Part shown: in pieces, positions 26,155 to 37,289 of the stretch
Layout: each line of letters begins with the position of its first letter
Numbering within the stretch: the stretch's first letter is position 1
DNA from: Acidovorax sp.
Lineage (GTDB): Bacteria > Pseudomonadota > Gammaproteobacteria > Burkholderiales > Burkholderiaceae_C
Direction of reading: 5' to 3'
Length of the DNA stretch: 64,000 bases
Assembly: GCA_031277855.1 (NCBI GenBank)
Contig: JAITLO010000006.1
Span: 62,001-126,000 of the forward strand
Notes under the pieces: model-generated
What the model was told of the DNA's origin: nothing
What the model saw: only the letters and a program-made list of their open reading frames with translations
Databases searched by the model: none
Translations under genes and position numbers: made by a program

Positions 26155-26736
26155 TCAGACCGCCTTTGATACGTCGTCGTTGTGCTTGCGGCCCGCAGCT
26201 TCGCGGATGCGCTTGGCGGCCAGCACGCGTTGGCGCCAGGTAAACAAGGCCCAGGCATAGCCCATGTTGTGGCCGGCCATGAGGCCGAAAACCGCCAGGG
26301 TCAGCGGGCTGACGACCAGGCCATGCCAGCCGGCCTGCTCGGGCGGCAGCAGCCACAGCACCTCCACCACCCGGTAGATGATGCGCGCCAGAAACAGCAG
26401 CGACAGCGCAATCCCCAGCCGGGTATGGGGCGTGTAGTACAGCCCCTGCGGCGTGGGCTCCAGCACGGTTTTATGCCAGGCCCAGCGCGACAGCAGGCCG
26501 CCTGCGGCCAGCCCGGCAGCCAGGGTGGCCAGTGCCGACCACCGGCCCCAGCAGGCCCAGAGCAGCAGCCCCAGCAGCAGGCTGTAAATGCCTATGCTGA
26601 CCCAGGGCCGGTATTTGCTGGTGCGCTGGCGCCCCACCAGGCGGCGCCAGCGTGCGCGCAGCCGCCAGGCCAGCAAGGGCAGGAGCACGACCAGGGTGGC
26701 GGCGGTGGATGCATGGGCAGCCATGGCAGCTTTCAT
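26155..26736 (-). CDS. Multi-pass membrane protein of unknown function
   Basis: About 193 residues with several hydrophobic segments: TLVVLLPLLAWRL near the start, IGIYSLLLGLLLWACW, LATLAAGLAAGGLL, LGIALSLLFLARIIY and VVSPLTLAVFGLMAGHNMGYAWALF. Basic residues (RLRARWRRLVGRQR) follow the first segment, fixing that loop in the cytoplasm. The family was not recognised with confidence; CcdC-like or DUF1453-like proteins are possible relatives. Two nearby ATGs (26736, 26724) are equally plausible starts. Confidence 0.6.
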   Translation of the reverse strand: MKAAMAAHASTAATLVVLLPLLAWRLRARWRRLVGRQRTSKYRPWVSIGIYSLLLGLLLWACWGRWSALATLAAGLAAGGLLSRWAWHKTVLEPTPQGLYYTPHTRLGIALSLLFLARIIYRVVEVLWLLPPEQAGWHGLVVSPLTLAVFGLMAGHNMGYAWALFTWRQRVLAAKRIREAAGRKHNDDVSKAV

Positions 26737-26829
26737 CAGAATGCGGATGGACGCAGTGTGCGCACAGGGGCGCGTGGGCGCAAGCGGGTCTGTCGCAGAA
26801 GAGAACGCAGGCACTGTGCATGCGGGCAC

Positions 26830-26861
26830 AAAAAAAGCCGCTGCCTTGTGGGGCAGCGGCT
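26830..26861 (-). terminator. Rho-independent terminator (minus strand)
   Basis: On the minus strand AGCCGCTGCC/GGCAGCGGCT forms a 10-bp stem followed by TTTTTT, 44 nt after the stop of the preceding leftward gene. Confidence 0.85.
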
Positions 26862-26905
26862 GGGAGCCAGCCTGGTCTGTAACCAGGGGCGCCAGGTCAG
26901 TGCAA

Positions 26906-27460
26906 TCAGGCGGCGCTCTGCGCCTGCTCTTCGCGCGCAATGCGCTGTTTGCGCCAGCGCATGCCCAGGCCACCGATCAGTGCCAGCACCAGGCCCAGAC
27001 CCATCATGGTTGGGGCCTCTTCGCTGCTGTGGTCGGCATCTTCCTGCATGTACTGGGCCATTTGCTCGTAGGGCAGCAGGGGCTGGCCGTCGCCGCTGAC
27101 GGAGTAGGCGTTGTGCTCGTCGCTGCCGGCGTCGTAGCCGACTTCGATCACCGTGGCATCGGCCATGGACTGGACGGCGGATTCAGGCACCAGCGAGGGC
27201 AGCTTGATGGTCAGGACATCGCCGTCCTGGGGCTTGAGGTCCACCTCGTAGTAATGGGACTGGCTGGAGCCACCACGGCGGCGCTTTTTGGTCACGGTGA
27301 CCTTGCGTGCTTCTTGCACGTCGCCGCTGACCATGGTGAGCGAATCCTGCGTCGGAATGCCGCCGCCGTTGGCGCTTTGGTAGAGCAAATAAGCGCTGAA
27401 ACCGAACAAAGCCAGACCAGCCAGCAGCACATAGCGTGCGTAGCCCAAGATGAAATTCAT
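26906..27460 (-). CDS. Two-TM membrane protein (DUF3592-like), function unknown
   Basis: A 184-residue protein with an N-terminal membrane segment (about 8-30, YVLLAGLALFGFSAYLLY), an extracytoplasmic-type domain with a very basic patch (TKKRRRGGSSQSHYYEVDL), and a C-terminal membrane segment (about 152-168, LGLVLALIGGLGM) with a basic cytoplasmic end. The layout (TM, beta-rich domain with YYEVDL and VIEVGYD, TM) resembles DUF3592 proteins, an inference. GGAGGG lies 7 nt before the ATG, and a terminator follows, so it is a single-gene unit. Confidence 0.65.
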   Translation of the reverse strand: MNFILGYARYVLLAGLALFGFSAYLLYQSANGGGIPTQDSLTMVSGDVQEARKVTVTKKRRRGGSSQSHYYEVDLKPQDGDVLTIKLPSLVPESAVQSMADATVIEVGYDAGSDEHNAYSVSGDGQPLLPYEQMAQYMQEDADHSSEEAPTMMGLGLVLALIGGLGMRWRKQRIAREEQAQSAA

Positions 27461-27597
27461 GATTTTCCCTCCCTCATGGAGGCTGCTGTTATAGGTGGCG
27501 AGACTATAGCGGCGACCTGTGTCGAAGATGGTCAAAATGTGTCCGAGGAATGTCATATAACATTTGCTAACACCGCCTGAGCCTTGGGCATGGCATG

Positions 27598-27632
27598 AAA
27601 AAAGCCAGCCGCGTTGCCGCAGCTGGCTTTTT
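27598..27632 (-). terminator. Rho-independent terminator downstream of gap
   Basis: AAAGCCAGC/GCTGGCTTT with T/A tracts on both flanks. On the minus strand it ends in TTTTTT and would end gap transcripts; a family B hairpin lies between it and the gap stop. Confidence 0.75.
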
Positions 27633-27670
27633 GATAGCAACCAGTGCCCGTCAGCACTGGTTGCAAGGCC
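27633..27670 (+). repeat. Intergenic repeat, family B
   Basis: GATAGC head, then GCAACCAGTGC/GCACTGGTTGC, a perfect 11-bp stem with a 6-nt loop, and AAGGCC tail. Confidence 0.55.
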
Positions 27671-27679
27671 GTTCAGACC

Positions 27680-30816
<3,137 letters not shown>

Positions 30817-30995
30817 GGAGGGCAGCTCCGAGGGGTGAGTGTGCAAAAGATGGGCGGGATTTTACCGATGTGGCAGAACGTGGCTCCCAACGGCTTACAG
30901 AGCCCCCTGTTGGCCGTCGGACCTGTGCGTCATCCAAGGCCCTAAAGTAGCGGCTGGCGGCCCAGCATGTGGCGCCGCGCACCACAGGATTGTTC

Positions 30996-31823
30996 ATGAA
31001 TGCTTTGCCGGCGGAACACCGCTCCCAGGTCCACTCCCAGCCTCGTCTTTCCTCTCCTGCTGCCATGCTGCTGGCCGCAGGCCGGGGCTCGCGCATGCGC
31101 CCGCTGACCGATACCACGCCCAAACCCTTGCTGGCCGTACAGGGCCGTGCGCTGCTGGACTGGCATGTGGCCGCGCTGCAGCGTGACGGTGTGCAGCAGC
31201 TGGTGGTGAACACGGCCTGGCTGGGAGAGCAGATCCCCGCGCATTTGAACGCGGCCTGGCCCGCGCTGGTTGCGGCCGGTGGCCTGCGCTATTCGCAAGA
31301 GGGCGAAGACTTTGGCCAGGCCCTGGAAACCGCTGGCGGCATTGCCCGCGCGTTGCCGCTGCTGCCCCCTGTGTTCTGGCTGGCTGCGGGTGATGTGTTT
31401 GCACCGGACTTTGTGTTCGATGCCGCCGCCGCCCAGGCCTTTGCCGCCAGCGACGACCTGGCCCATCTGTGGCTGGTGCCCAACCCGGTGCAGCACCCGC
31501 AGGGGGACTTTGGCCTGCGCGAAAGCGCTCCCGGCAGTGACAGCGGCCGTGCCGTGAATGTGCCTAAAGAAGGTGCCACGGCCGAACAGGCCGCCCTGCC
31601 GCGCTACACCTACAGCACGATTGCCTTGCTCAAGGCAGAGCTGTTTGGCCAGCCCTGGTGCGATATTCCCGCAGGCAACCCCCAGGGCATTGCCATGCCC
31701 CTGGTGCTGCTGCTGCGCCGCGCCATGGACGCCGGCCGCGTGGGCGCCAGCATTTACCGGGGGCAGTGGGTGGATGTGGGCACGCCCGAGCGCTTGGCCC
31801 AGCTCAACCAGGGCCAGGCATGA
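30996..31823 (+). CDS. Sugar-1-phosphate nucleotidyltransferase (MurU-like)
   Basis: A 275-residue nucleotidyltransferase. The signature AAMLLAAGRGSRMRPLTDTTPKPLL (residues about 23-47) contains the G-x-G-x-R and K motifs that bind the nucleotide and sugar phosphate. LETAGGIARALP, WLAAGDVFAPD (metal-binding Asp) and QWVDVGTPERLAQL complete the family pattern. It is closest in pattern to MurU, which makes UDP-N-acetylmuramate during cell-wall recycling, but the usual partner kinase AmgK is not next to it. AGGA precedes ATG. Its stop overlaps the next start (ATGA). Confidence 0.82.
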   Translation: MNALPAEHRSQVHSQPRLSSPAAMLLAAGRGSRMRPLTDTTPKPLLAVQGRALLDWHVAALQRDGVQQLVVNTAWLGEQIPAHLNAAWPALVAAGGLRYSQEGEDFGQALETAGGIARALPLLPPVFWLAAGDVFAPDFVFDAAAAQAFAASDDLAHLWLVPNPVQHPQGDFGLRESAPGSDSGRAVNVPKEGATAEQAALPRYTYSTIALLKAELFGQPWCDIPAGNPQGIAMPLVLLLRRAMDAGRVGASIYRGQWVDVGTPERLAQLNQGQA

Positions 31824-32890
31824 CGCAGCGGTGCGCCCTGGGCCTGCCGCGCCACCTGGTTTGGCAAGGTGCTCCCATCGTCACGGCCTGCACCGCGCAG
31901 GCCGCATGGGGGCAGTGGCTGCTGCTCACCGCAGAGGGCGGCCTGCATGGCATGGACCTGGACAGCGGCCGCAGCCAGCAATTGGCGCAGCTGGAGCTGC
32001 CCGCACCCACCCCGCCCAGGCCGTATTGGCCGCATGGTTTCCAGCTGCATTGCGCACCCAGCGGTGGCTATGCGGTGGTGGCCGATAACGGTGGCAGCTT
32101 TGGCCTGCTGGTGAACCTGGGTACGGGCCAGGTGGTGGCACAGCTGCATGGGGGCGATTACCACCCCCACACCGTGCCGTTTTCCATTGCCTTCACCCAG
32201 CACCAGGGGCGCGATGTGTTGATCCACCGCACGGACTGGAATCGGCTGGACGCGATGGACTGCGCCACGGGCGCCAACCTCACAGCGCGGGACGGCACGC
32301 AATACGAGCAGCCCCATTACCTGGACTATTTCCACGGTGGCTTGCTGCTCAGTCCCTCGGGTGAACATGTGCTGGACGACGGCTGGGTCTGGGCGCCGGT
32401 GGGTGTGCCCACGGTCTGGTCGCTGCCAGCCTGGCTGGAGGGCAATCCCTGGGAGTCCGAAGACGGCCCTACACGCCGCTGGCTGGCCCAGGGCGAGGGC
32501 TGGGCCGAACCCTGTGTGTGGCTGGACGATGGCCGCATCGCCATCTGGAACCTGGGCAACTGGGAGGAAGACGGTTTTGGCGACGGCGGCCATGTGCCCG
32601 GGGTGACGGTGTTCGACATCCATGCTCCCCGCCCTGAGGACGGCCATGGCGGCACAGCCTGGCCCATGCCGGAGCTGCCCAGAGCCCAACATCTGCACTG
32701 CATGGACGGCGTCTTGTGCGTGGTGGCCGAAGGCCAAAGCTGGCTGTGGGATGTGGCCACGCAGGCACTGCTGGCGCAGGTGCCGGGCTTTGCCCCGCAA
32801 GGCCTGCACCGGGAACGGGGCGAGCTGCTGCAATGGTCGGCCCAAGGCGTGGAAATCAGGCAGGTGCTTGGGGGTGGAAAAGCGCGCTAA
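31820..32890 (+). CDS. Unknown protein, possibly beta-propeller-like
   Basis: A 356-residue protein that I do not recognise. It is rich in Trp, Gly and His, with repeated W-x-L and G-D/N turns: GQWLLLTAEGGLHGMDLDSG, GGYAVVADNGGSFGLLVNLG, DVLIHRTDWNRLDAMD, CVWLDDGRIAIWNLGNW and GVLCVVAEGQSWLWDVATQ. These look like propeller blades (strand, turn, strand ending in an aromatic). There is no signal peptide or membrane segment. The ATGA overlap with the nucleotidyltransferase gene implies translational coupling. Confidence 0.6.
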   Translation: MTQRCALGLPRHLVWQGAPIVTACTAQAAWGQWLLLTAEGGLHGMDLDSGRSQQLAQLELPAPTPPRPYWPHGFQLHCAPSGGYAVVADNGGSFGLLVNLGTGQVVAQLHGGDYHPHTVPFSIAFTQHQGRDVLIHRTDWNRLDAMDCATGANLTARDGTQYEQPHYLDYFHGGLLLSPSGEHVLDDGWVWAPVGVPTVWSLPAWLEGNPWESEDGPTRRWLAQGEGWAEPCVWLDDGRIAIWNLGNWEEDGFGDGGHVPGVTVFDIHAPRPEDGHGGTAWPMPELPRAQHLHCMDGVLCVVAEGQSWLWDVATQALLAQVPGFAPQGLHRERGELLQWSAQGVEIRQVLGGGKAR

Positions 32891-32920
32891 TGCTTGCCTG
32901 AAAAGCATTGACAGCTATGG
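32883..32920 (-). repeat. Intergenic repeat, family B
   Basis: On the minus strand CATAGCTGTCAATGCTT, a 7-nt loop, then AAGCATTAGCGC: the AATGCTT/AAGCATT stem behind the ATAGCTG head. It lies between the convergent unknown gene and aphS. Confidence 0.5.
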
Positions 32921-32936
32921 AAACCGTAGTTCTCGC

Positions 32937-33689
32937 TCATGCCTCTCCTTCGGGCCGGGTGCCTGGCAGCACCAGCTTGCCCTCGCGCATGGCTTGCAGC
33001 AGCAAATGCGGGGTGGTGGAGATATGGGCTTCCAGGGCCAGGGCAGCGCGGGCCTCCTGGCCGGCCATGGCGAGCTCGAAGATCTCCTTGTGCTCGGCAT
33101 GCACATCGCGTGTGAGGGCGGGCTGCTCCATGGCGTAGCAGCGGTAGCGCTCGCCATGGCGCGCCAGCAGGCGCAGCACCTTGAGCGTCCAGGGCGAGGC
33201 ATGGCCACCGAGCAGGGCTTCGTGAAAGCGCACGTTCAAGGCCTCCCACTGGCGCCGGTTCTCGCTGGACAGGGGCTGCTCTGCGGCCGACAGCTCTTCG
33301 TAGCTGGCCTGTAGCTGGGCCCGCCAGGCCGCATCGCCATGGCGTATGGATTCGCGCAGCGCATGGGTTTCGATGTGCACCCGCAGCCGGGTGATGTCCT
33401 GCAGATCGTCCATGGCGATGGTGGAGACGCGAAAGCCACGCTGGCCTTCGGCTGTGACCAGGGCATCGCTGACCAGGCGTGTCAGCGCTTCGCGCAAGGT
33501 GCCCGCACCGACCTCGTAGGCCTGGCGCAGATGCTCTATGCGCAGCTTGCTGCCAGGCAGCAAACGGCCTTCGACAATGTCGGTGCGCAGCCGGGCATAG
33601 GTTTGCTCGGTCAGGGTGCGCGATGACTCGCCGCCGCTGGATTCGGCCTCGGGCAGGGCCGGGTATTGCATAAAGGATTTCTTGGCCAA
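32937..33689 (-). CDS. aphS: GntR-family (FCD) repressor AphS-like
   Basis: A 250-residue GntR regulator of the FadR/FCD group. The winged helix (about 25-90) contains LTEQTYARLRTDIVEGRLLPGSKL and GAGTLREALTRLVSDALV, and an all-helical effector domain follows (about 95-235). Position beside aphR and the phenol hydroxylase genes matches AphS/PhcS of Comamonas testosteroni, described as a repressor that silences the phenol genes. The start is read as TTG because GAGGAG lies 8 nt upstream, overlapping the aphR stop (4 nt between genes); an ATG seven codons in has no such site. Translational coupling to aphR is likely. Confidence 0.87.
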   Translation of the reverse strand: MAKKSFMQYPALPEAESSGGESSRTLTEQTYARLRTDIVEGRLLPGSKLRIEHLRQAYEVGAGTLREALTRLVSDALVTAEGQRGFRVSTIAMDDLQDITRLRVHIETHALRESIRHGDAAWRAQLQASYEELSAAEQPLSSENRRQWEALNVRFHEALLGGHASPWTLKVLRLLARHGERYRCYAMEQPALTRDVHAEHKEIFELAMAGQEARAALALEAHISTTPHLLLQAMREGKLVLPGTRPEGEA

Positions 33690-33693
33690 GCGT

Positions 33694-35397
33694 TTACTCC
33701 TCGGTACCTGTGGTGCGTTCGCGGATGCGTGAGAGCCGGTAGCTGAGTTGGGGGCGTGTCATGCCCAGGGCGCGGGCCGCTGCGGCCAGATTGCCGCTGG
33801 CACGGCGCACGGCCTCTTGCAGCAGCCCGTCTTCCAGGGCGTCCAGCGAAAGTCCCTGGTGCTGCATGCTGTCGTAGACACTGGCCGTGTGCAGATCGCC
33901 ATCGGCGCCGCAGGCCTGGGCCAGATGGCCCTGGTCGTCTATGGTGCTCTGGCCGTTGTCGCTCCATTGGGGGAACAGACAGGCCACATCGATGGGCTCG
34001 CCGGCCGGCGTGAGGATGAGGCCGCGCTCCACCAGGTTCTCCAGCTCGCGCACATTGCCGGGCCAGCTGTGGCCGCGCAGCGCGGTCAGCGCCCGGTCGC
34101 TGAAGCCCGGGGCCGGCTTGCCGTGCAAGGCCGAGTATTTCTGCAGCAAATGCATGGCCAGCAGCTCGATATCGTCCACGCGCTCGCGCAGCGCGGGGAT
34201 ACGTATGGGGTAGACGTTGAGGCGGTAGAGCAGGTCGCGCCGAAAGCGCCCCTGCTCCACGGCTTTTTCCAGGTCCACATTGGTGGCAGCAATCACGCGC
34301 ACATCGACCTGGGTGCTGCGGTGGCCGCCCAGGCGTTCCACCTCGCCGCTTTGTAGCACGCGCAGCAGCTTGGCCTGGGCGGCCAGGGGCAACTCGCCCA
34401 GCTCGTCCAGCATCAGCGTGCCGCCATGGGCGCGCTCAAAGCGGCCTATGCGCGTGGCTGTGGCGCCGGTGAACGCGCCTTTTTCGGCGCCGAACAGCTC
34501 GCTCTCTATCAGGTCGGCGGGCAGGGCCGCGCAGTTCACGGCCACAAAGGGTTTGTCGGCGCGCGGACTCATGGCATGCAGGGCACGCGCAAAGCGCTCC
34601 TTGCCCACGCCGGTCTCGCCCGTGAGCAGCACCGTGACCTGGGTGGGCGCGGCCTTGGACAGCAGCTCCAGTGCGGCCTGAAAGGCCCGTGAATGGCCCA
34701 GCAGCGGGCCCTGGCTGTCGCAAGGGGCCAGGCCGGTACGCAAGGCCTCGACCTGGGACTGCAGCTCGTCCAGGCGTACCAGCATGGAGTCGGGGTCGTA
34801 GTCGCGTGCGATTTGCTCGCCATCGGGCCACTCATGTTGAAACCGGCCCTCGATCAGGCAGTGTGCGTGGCCGCAGGTGGAGCACTGCATTTCCTTGAAG
34901 AACACCGGGCGACGGAAGAAAGCGCTGGAGTAACCCGAGGCATAGCCCAGCAGCATCCAGCACGAGGGCTGGTCCTGGGGGCCCCATTCGCGCAAATGGA
35001 TTTCCGCCTCCCAGCTGTGCTCCCAGCGCACCACGCATTGAAAGTGGCCGGCCTGCTCGTCGGCCTCGAAGATTTCCGGCGTGGCGCGCACCGCGCCCTC
35101 CAGCCGGTGCAGCTGGGGGCCTACGGCAAACATCTCGAACAGGCTGGCCGTGGGCCGTATCTGGCGTGCCAGCAGCGCATCGCGCTCGCCTGCGGCATAG
35201 CCGGCACGCAGCAGCAGGCGCCGTGTGTGATCGGGGCCCATGGTGTTCATCATTTCGCGGCGCAGGGCGTGAAGAGAGGCCAGGTGCAGCAGCAACATGC
35301 GCTGGCCGGAGAGCCAGATCAGTCCGTCTTCGGTGGAGAAGCGGACCTGGCTGCGCAAATCGGCATCGGAGGGTAAGGCGGGGGGAGTGTGGGGCAT
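33694..35397 (-). CDS. aphR: Sigma-54-dependent phenol-responsive activator (DmpR/AphR type)
   Basis: A 567-residue NtrC-class activator. The N-terminal XylR_N/V4R sensor (about 15-185) includes [18 protein letters not shown] and a cysteine cluster C172, C175, C180, the phenol-binding layout of DmpR. A B-linker follows at about 205-225. The AAA+ domain has Walker A GETGVGKE (260-267) and GAFTGA at 307-312, which contacts sigma-54. A Fis-type helix-turn-helix ends the protein ([19 protein letters not shown]). An upstream ATG (35448) has AAGG and would add 17 residues. Divergent from dmpK, the probable first gene it activates. Confidence 0.93.
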   Translation of the reverse strand: MPHTPPALPSDADLRSQVRFSTEDGLIWLSGQRMLLLHLASLHALRREMMNTMGPDHTRRLLLRAGYAAGERDALLARQIRPTASLFEMFAVGPQLHRLEGAVRATPEIFEADEQAGHFQCVVRWEHSWEAEIHLREWGPQDQPSCWMLLGYASGYSSAFFRRPVFFKEMQCSTCGHAHCLIEGRFQHEWPDGEQIARDYDPDSMLVRLDELQSQVEALRTGLAPCDSQGPLLGHSRAFQAALELLSKAAPTQVTVLLTGETGVGKERFARALHAMSPRADKPFVAVNCAALPADLIESELFGAEKGAFTGATATRIGRFERAHGGTLMLDELGELPLAAQAKLLRVLQSGEVERLGGHRSTQVDVRVIAATNVDLEKAVEQGRFRRDLLYRLNVYPIRIPALRERVDDIELLAMHLLQKYSALHGKPAPGFSDRALTALRGHSWPGNVRELENLVERGLILTPAGEPIDVACLFPQWSDNGQSTIDDQGHLAQACGADGDLHTASVYDSMQHQGLSLDALEDGLLQEAVRRASGNLAAAARALGMTRPQLSYRLSRIRERTTGTEE

Positions 35398-35405
35398 GGA
35401 GAAAC

Positions 35406-35423
35406 TATCGATAAAACATCGAT
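35406..35423. promoter_or_regulatory. TATCGATA + ATCGAT sites at aphR start
   Basis: TATCGATAAAACATCGAT holds the palindrome TATCGATA and a second ATCGAT, starting 9 nt upstream of the aphR ATG. TATCGATA recurs just before the sigma-54 promoter (35634-35641). Candidate operator half of a shared repressor site; inference. Confidence 0.35.
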
Positions 35424-35473
35424 TTCTGGCTACGGGATTGACCCGCATCCCAGGCCTTGGGCCGCTGGCGCAG

Positions 35474-35488
35474 TTGATGAATTGCGAA
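35474..35488. promoter_or_regulatory. Upstream activator site 1 for AphR (weak)
   Basis: TTGATGAATTGCGAA is a degraded version of the DmpR/XylR upstream site (TTGATCAATTGATCAA), 164 bp before the -24 element. Confidence 0.5.
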
Positions 35489-35504
35489 CCCCCGCAGGGG
35501 GCGC

Positions 35505-35520
35505 TTGATCATTTGATCAT
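35505..35520. promoter_or_regulatory. Upstream activator site 2 for AphR
   Basis: TTGATCATTTGATCAT agrees with the DmpR/XylR site TTGATCAATTGATCAA at 14 of 16 positions and lies 132 bp before the -24 element, a normal enhancer distance. Confidence 0.75.
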
Positions 35521-35558
35521 GCTGCACCGCAGTAGCTGTTGAGGCACTGTGGCTGCTG

Positions 35559-35585
35559 CCCTAGGGTTTGCCCGAAAACCTAGGG
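35559..35585. promoter_or_regulatory. CCTAGGG dyad 1
   Basis: CCCTAGGGTTT and AAAACCTAGGG form an inverted repeat with one mismatch across 5 nt, between the activator sites and the promoter. Candidate repressor (AphS) or architectural site. Confidence 0.4.
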
Positions 35586-35610
35586 CCCCCAGCCCGCCCA
35601 AACGCGCACA

Positions 35611-35633
35611 AATTTAGGGAGTAACCCTAGATT
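35611..35633. promoter_or_regulatory. TAGGG/CCCTA dyad 2
   Basis: AATTTAGGG-AGTAA-CCCTAGATT is an inverted repeat sharing the TAGGG core with dyad 1. It ends 20 bp before the -24 element. Confidence 0.4.
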
Positions 35634-35641
35634 TATCGATA
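35634..35641. promoter_or_regulatory. TATCGATA site next to sigma-54 promoter
   Basis: The same 8-bp palindrome that lies at the aphR start, here 12 bp before the -24 element. Confidence 0.3.
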
Positions 35642-35651
35642 TTTCCATGAA

Positions 35652-35668
35652 CTGGCATGGGCTGTGCA
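35652..35668 (+). promoter_or_regulatory. Sigma-54 (-24/-12) promoter of the phenol hydroxylase operon
   Basis: CTGGCATGGGCTGTGCA has the invariant GG-N10-GC and agrees with TGGCAC-N5-TTGC at most positions. It is 35 nt before the dmpK ATG and downstream of AphR-type enhancer sites. Confidence 0.8.
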
Positions 35669-35702
35669 ACTGCAGAGGCCACAGACCCGCCAGGAGCCCC
35701 AC

Positions 35703-35894
35703 ATGGAAACAAGCACCCTCGATCTTCCCGCCTGCGATCTCACGCGCCGCTCGGTGCGTGTGCTGCAAAAGCGCGCCAACGGTTTTGTGGACTTCGAGTT
35801 CTCCGTGGGCTGGCCCGAACTCACGGTGGAGCTGGCCATGACCGAGGCCGACTTCGAGGCCTTTTGCCAGGTCCAGAAAGCCAAGCTGCTCTGA
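35703..35894 (+). CDS. dmpK: Phenol hydroxylase assembly protein (DmpK/AphK)
   Basis: A 63-residue protein, the usual length of DmpK, an accessory factor thought to help iron loading of the oxygenase but not needed in turnover. RRSVRVLQKRANGFVDFEF and DFEAFCQVQKAKLL are the recognisable segments. AGGAG lies 8 nt before ATG. An earlier in-frame start would fall inside the -12 promoter element and is excluded. First gene of the hydroxylase operon. Confidence 0.92.
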   Translation: METSTLDLPACDLTRRSVRVLQKRANGFVDFEFSVGWPELTVELAMTEADFEAFCQVQKAKLL

Positions 35895-35935
35895 CCACCG
35901 CTCACGCATCCCACGACAACACAGGAGACAAGCCC

Positions 35936-36928
35936 ATGAACATCGAGCTTTCGGCGCGCGAGATACAGCCGCTGCGCCACACCTTTGCCCGTGTGGCAGC
36001 GTACACGGGGGACAAGCCCGCGTCGCGCTATCTGGAGGCCACGCTGGGCGTGCAGCCCACACACCACTTCCATTACCGGCCGCTGTGGGAGCCCGAGTTC
36101 GAGCTGTTCGACACCGGCCGCACGGCAATCCGCATGGCCGACTGGAACGCGCTGCGCGATCCACGCCAGTACTACTACGCCACCTGGACCATGACCCGTG
36201 CCAAGCAGCAGGAGGCCGTGGAAGCCAACTACCAGTTTGTGGAGTCACGCAACCTGGCCGGCAAGATGCCCGATGCCCTGCGCGCCAAGGCCTGCGAGGT
36301 GTTGATGCCGCTGCGCCATGTGGCCTGGGGCGGCAATATGAACAACAGCCAGATCTGCTCACGCGGCTACGGCACGCCCTTCACTGCCCCGGCCATGATG
36401 CATGCCATGGACCATCTGGGCGTGGCCCAGTACCTCACACGCCTGGGCCTGGTCATGGACGAACCCGGCGTGCTCGAGGCCGGCAAGAACGACTGGATGC
36501 AGCACCCCGCCTGGCAGCCGCTGCGCCATCTGGTGGAAGACCTGCTGGTGGTGCAAGACCCCATGGAGCTGTTCGTGGCCCAGAACATGGTGCTCGACGG
36601 GCTGCTCTACCCCCTGATCTACAACCACTTTGTGGACGAGCATGTCACGGTGCAGGGCGGCACGGCCGTGGCCATGCTCACGGCCTTCATGCCCGAGTGG
36701 CATGCCGAGACCGCGCGCTGGATCGATGCCGTGGTCAAGGTGGCTGCTGCCGAATCCGCAGACAACCGCAGCCAGCTGTCGCGCTGGTATCTGAGCTATG
36801 CCGACCATGCCGGCGTGGCGTTGGCGGCCGTGGCCGAACTGGCCCTGGGCGAGCGTGGCGTGGCCGTGCTCGGTGAAGTCCGCCAAAGCCTGGATGCCCG
36901 TGCCCGCAAGGCCGGTCTGGACATCTGA
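35936..36928 (+). CDS. dmpL: Phenol hydroxylase beta subunit (DmpL/AphL)
   Basis: Beta subunit of the (alpha-beta-gamma)2 diiron phenol hydroxylase, 330 residues, structural rather than metal-binding. Family segments include TGDKPASRYLEATLGVQP, ADWNALRDPRQYYYATWTM and QICSRGYGTPFTAPAMMHA. Ribosome-binding site AGGAGA. 41 nt after dmpK, 11 nt before dmpM. Confidence 0.95.
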   Translation: MNIELSAREIQPLRHTFARVAAYTGDKPASRYLEATLGVQPTHHFHYRPLWEPEFELFDTGRTAIRMADWNALRDPRQYYYATWTMTRAKQQEAVEANYQFVESRNLAGKMPDALRAKACEVLMPLRHVAWGGNMNNSQICSRGYGTPFTAPAMMHAMDHLGVAQYLTRLGLVMDEPGVLEAGKNDWMQHPAWQPLRHLVEDLLVVQDPMELFVAQNMVLDGLLYPLIYNHFVDEHVTVQGGTAVAMLTAFMPEWHAETARWIDAVVKVAAAESADNRSQLSRWYLSYADHAGVALAAVAELALGERGVAVLGEVRQSLDARARKAGLDI

Positions 36929-36939
36929 GGAGCAGCGCC

Positions 36940-37233
36940 ATGAGCACATCTGCCAGCACCCCCATCTCCAAGGTCTTCATCGCCTTTCAGGACAACGAGG
37001 AATCGCGCCCTGTGGTGGACGCCATCCTTGCCGACAACAGCCATGCCCAGGCCGTGTACTCGCCCGGTCTGGTGAAGATCGATGCGCCCGGCCGCCTGGT
37101 CATACGCCGCGCCAGCATCGAAGAGCAGACCGGTCGTCCCTACGAGCTGCAGCAGATCCAGATCAATCTGGTCACGCTGTCCGGCCATGTGGACGAGGAC
37201 GACGACGAATTCTCTCTGAGCTGGAACCAATAA
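36940..37233 (+). CDS. dmpM: Phenol hydroxylase effector/coupling protein (DmpM/AphM)
   Basis: A 97-residue cofactor-less regulatory protein of the MmoB/DmpM family that binds the oxygenase and raises turnover. Recognisable: VFIAFQDNEESRPVVDAIL and PGLVKIDAPGRLVIRRASIEE. The acidic C-terminus DEDDDEFSLSWNQ is typical. GAGGAG precedes the ATG; it directly follows dmpL. Confidence 0.95.
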   Translation: MSTSASTPISKVFIAFQDNEESRPVVDAILADNSHAQAVYSPGLVKIDAPGRLVIRRASIEEQTGRPYELQQIQINLVTLSGHVDEDDDEFSLSWNQ

Positions 37234-37289
37234 GCCCCGTAAGGGCCGCTCACCGAACACCACCAGACAAAGCCATCCAAGGAGACACC

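Larger units (their letters stand above)
35398..35702. promoter_or_regulatory. Divergent control region aphR-dmpK (305 bp without a gene)
   Basis: Contains, left to right, two ATCGAT-type sites, two DmpR-type upstream activator sites, two CCTAGGG-type dyads, a TATCGATA site and the sigma-54 promoter of the hydroxylase operon. The separate entries give positions. Confidence 0.75.

Noticed and set aside
35505..35520. TTGATCATTTGATCAT as an FNR box
   Set aside because: Spacing of the half-sites does not fit TTGAT-N4-ATCAA, while it agrees well with the DmpR/XylR activator site beside a sigma-54 promoter.
35664..35702. Upstream in-frame start for dmpK
   Set aside because: It would begin inside the -12 element of the sigma-54 promoter, so it cannot be on the transcript; the ATG at 35703 has AGGAG.
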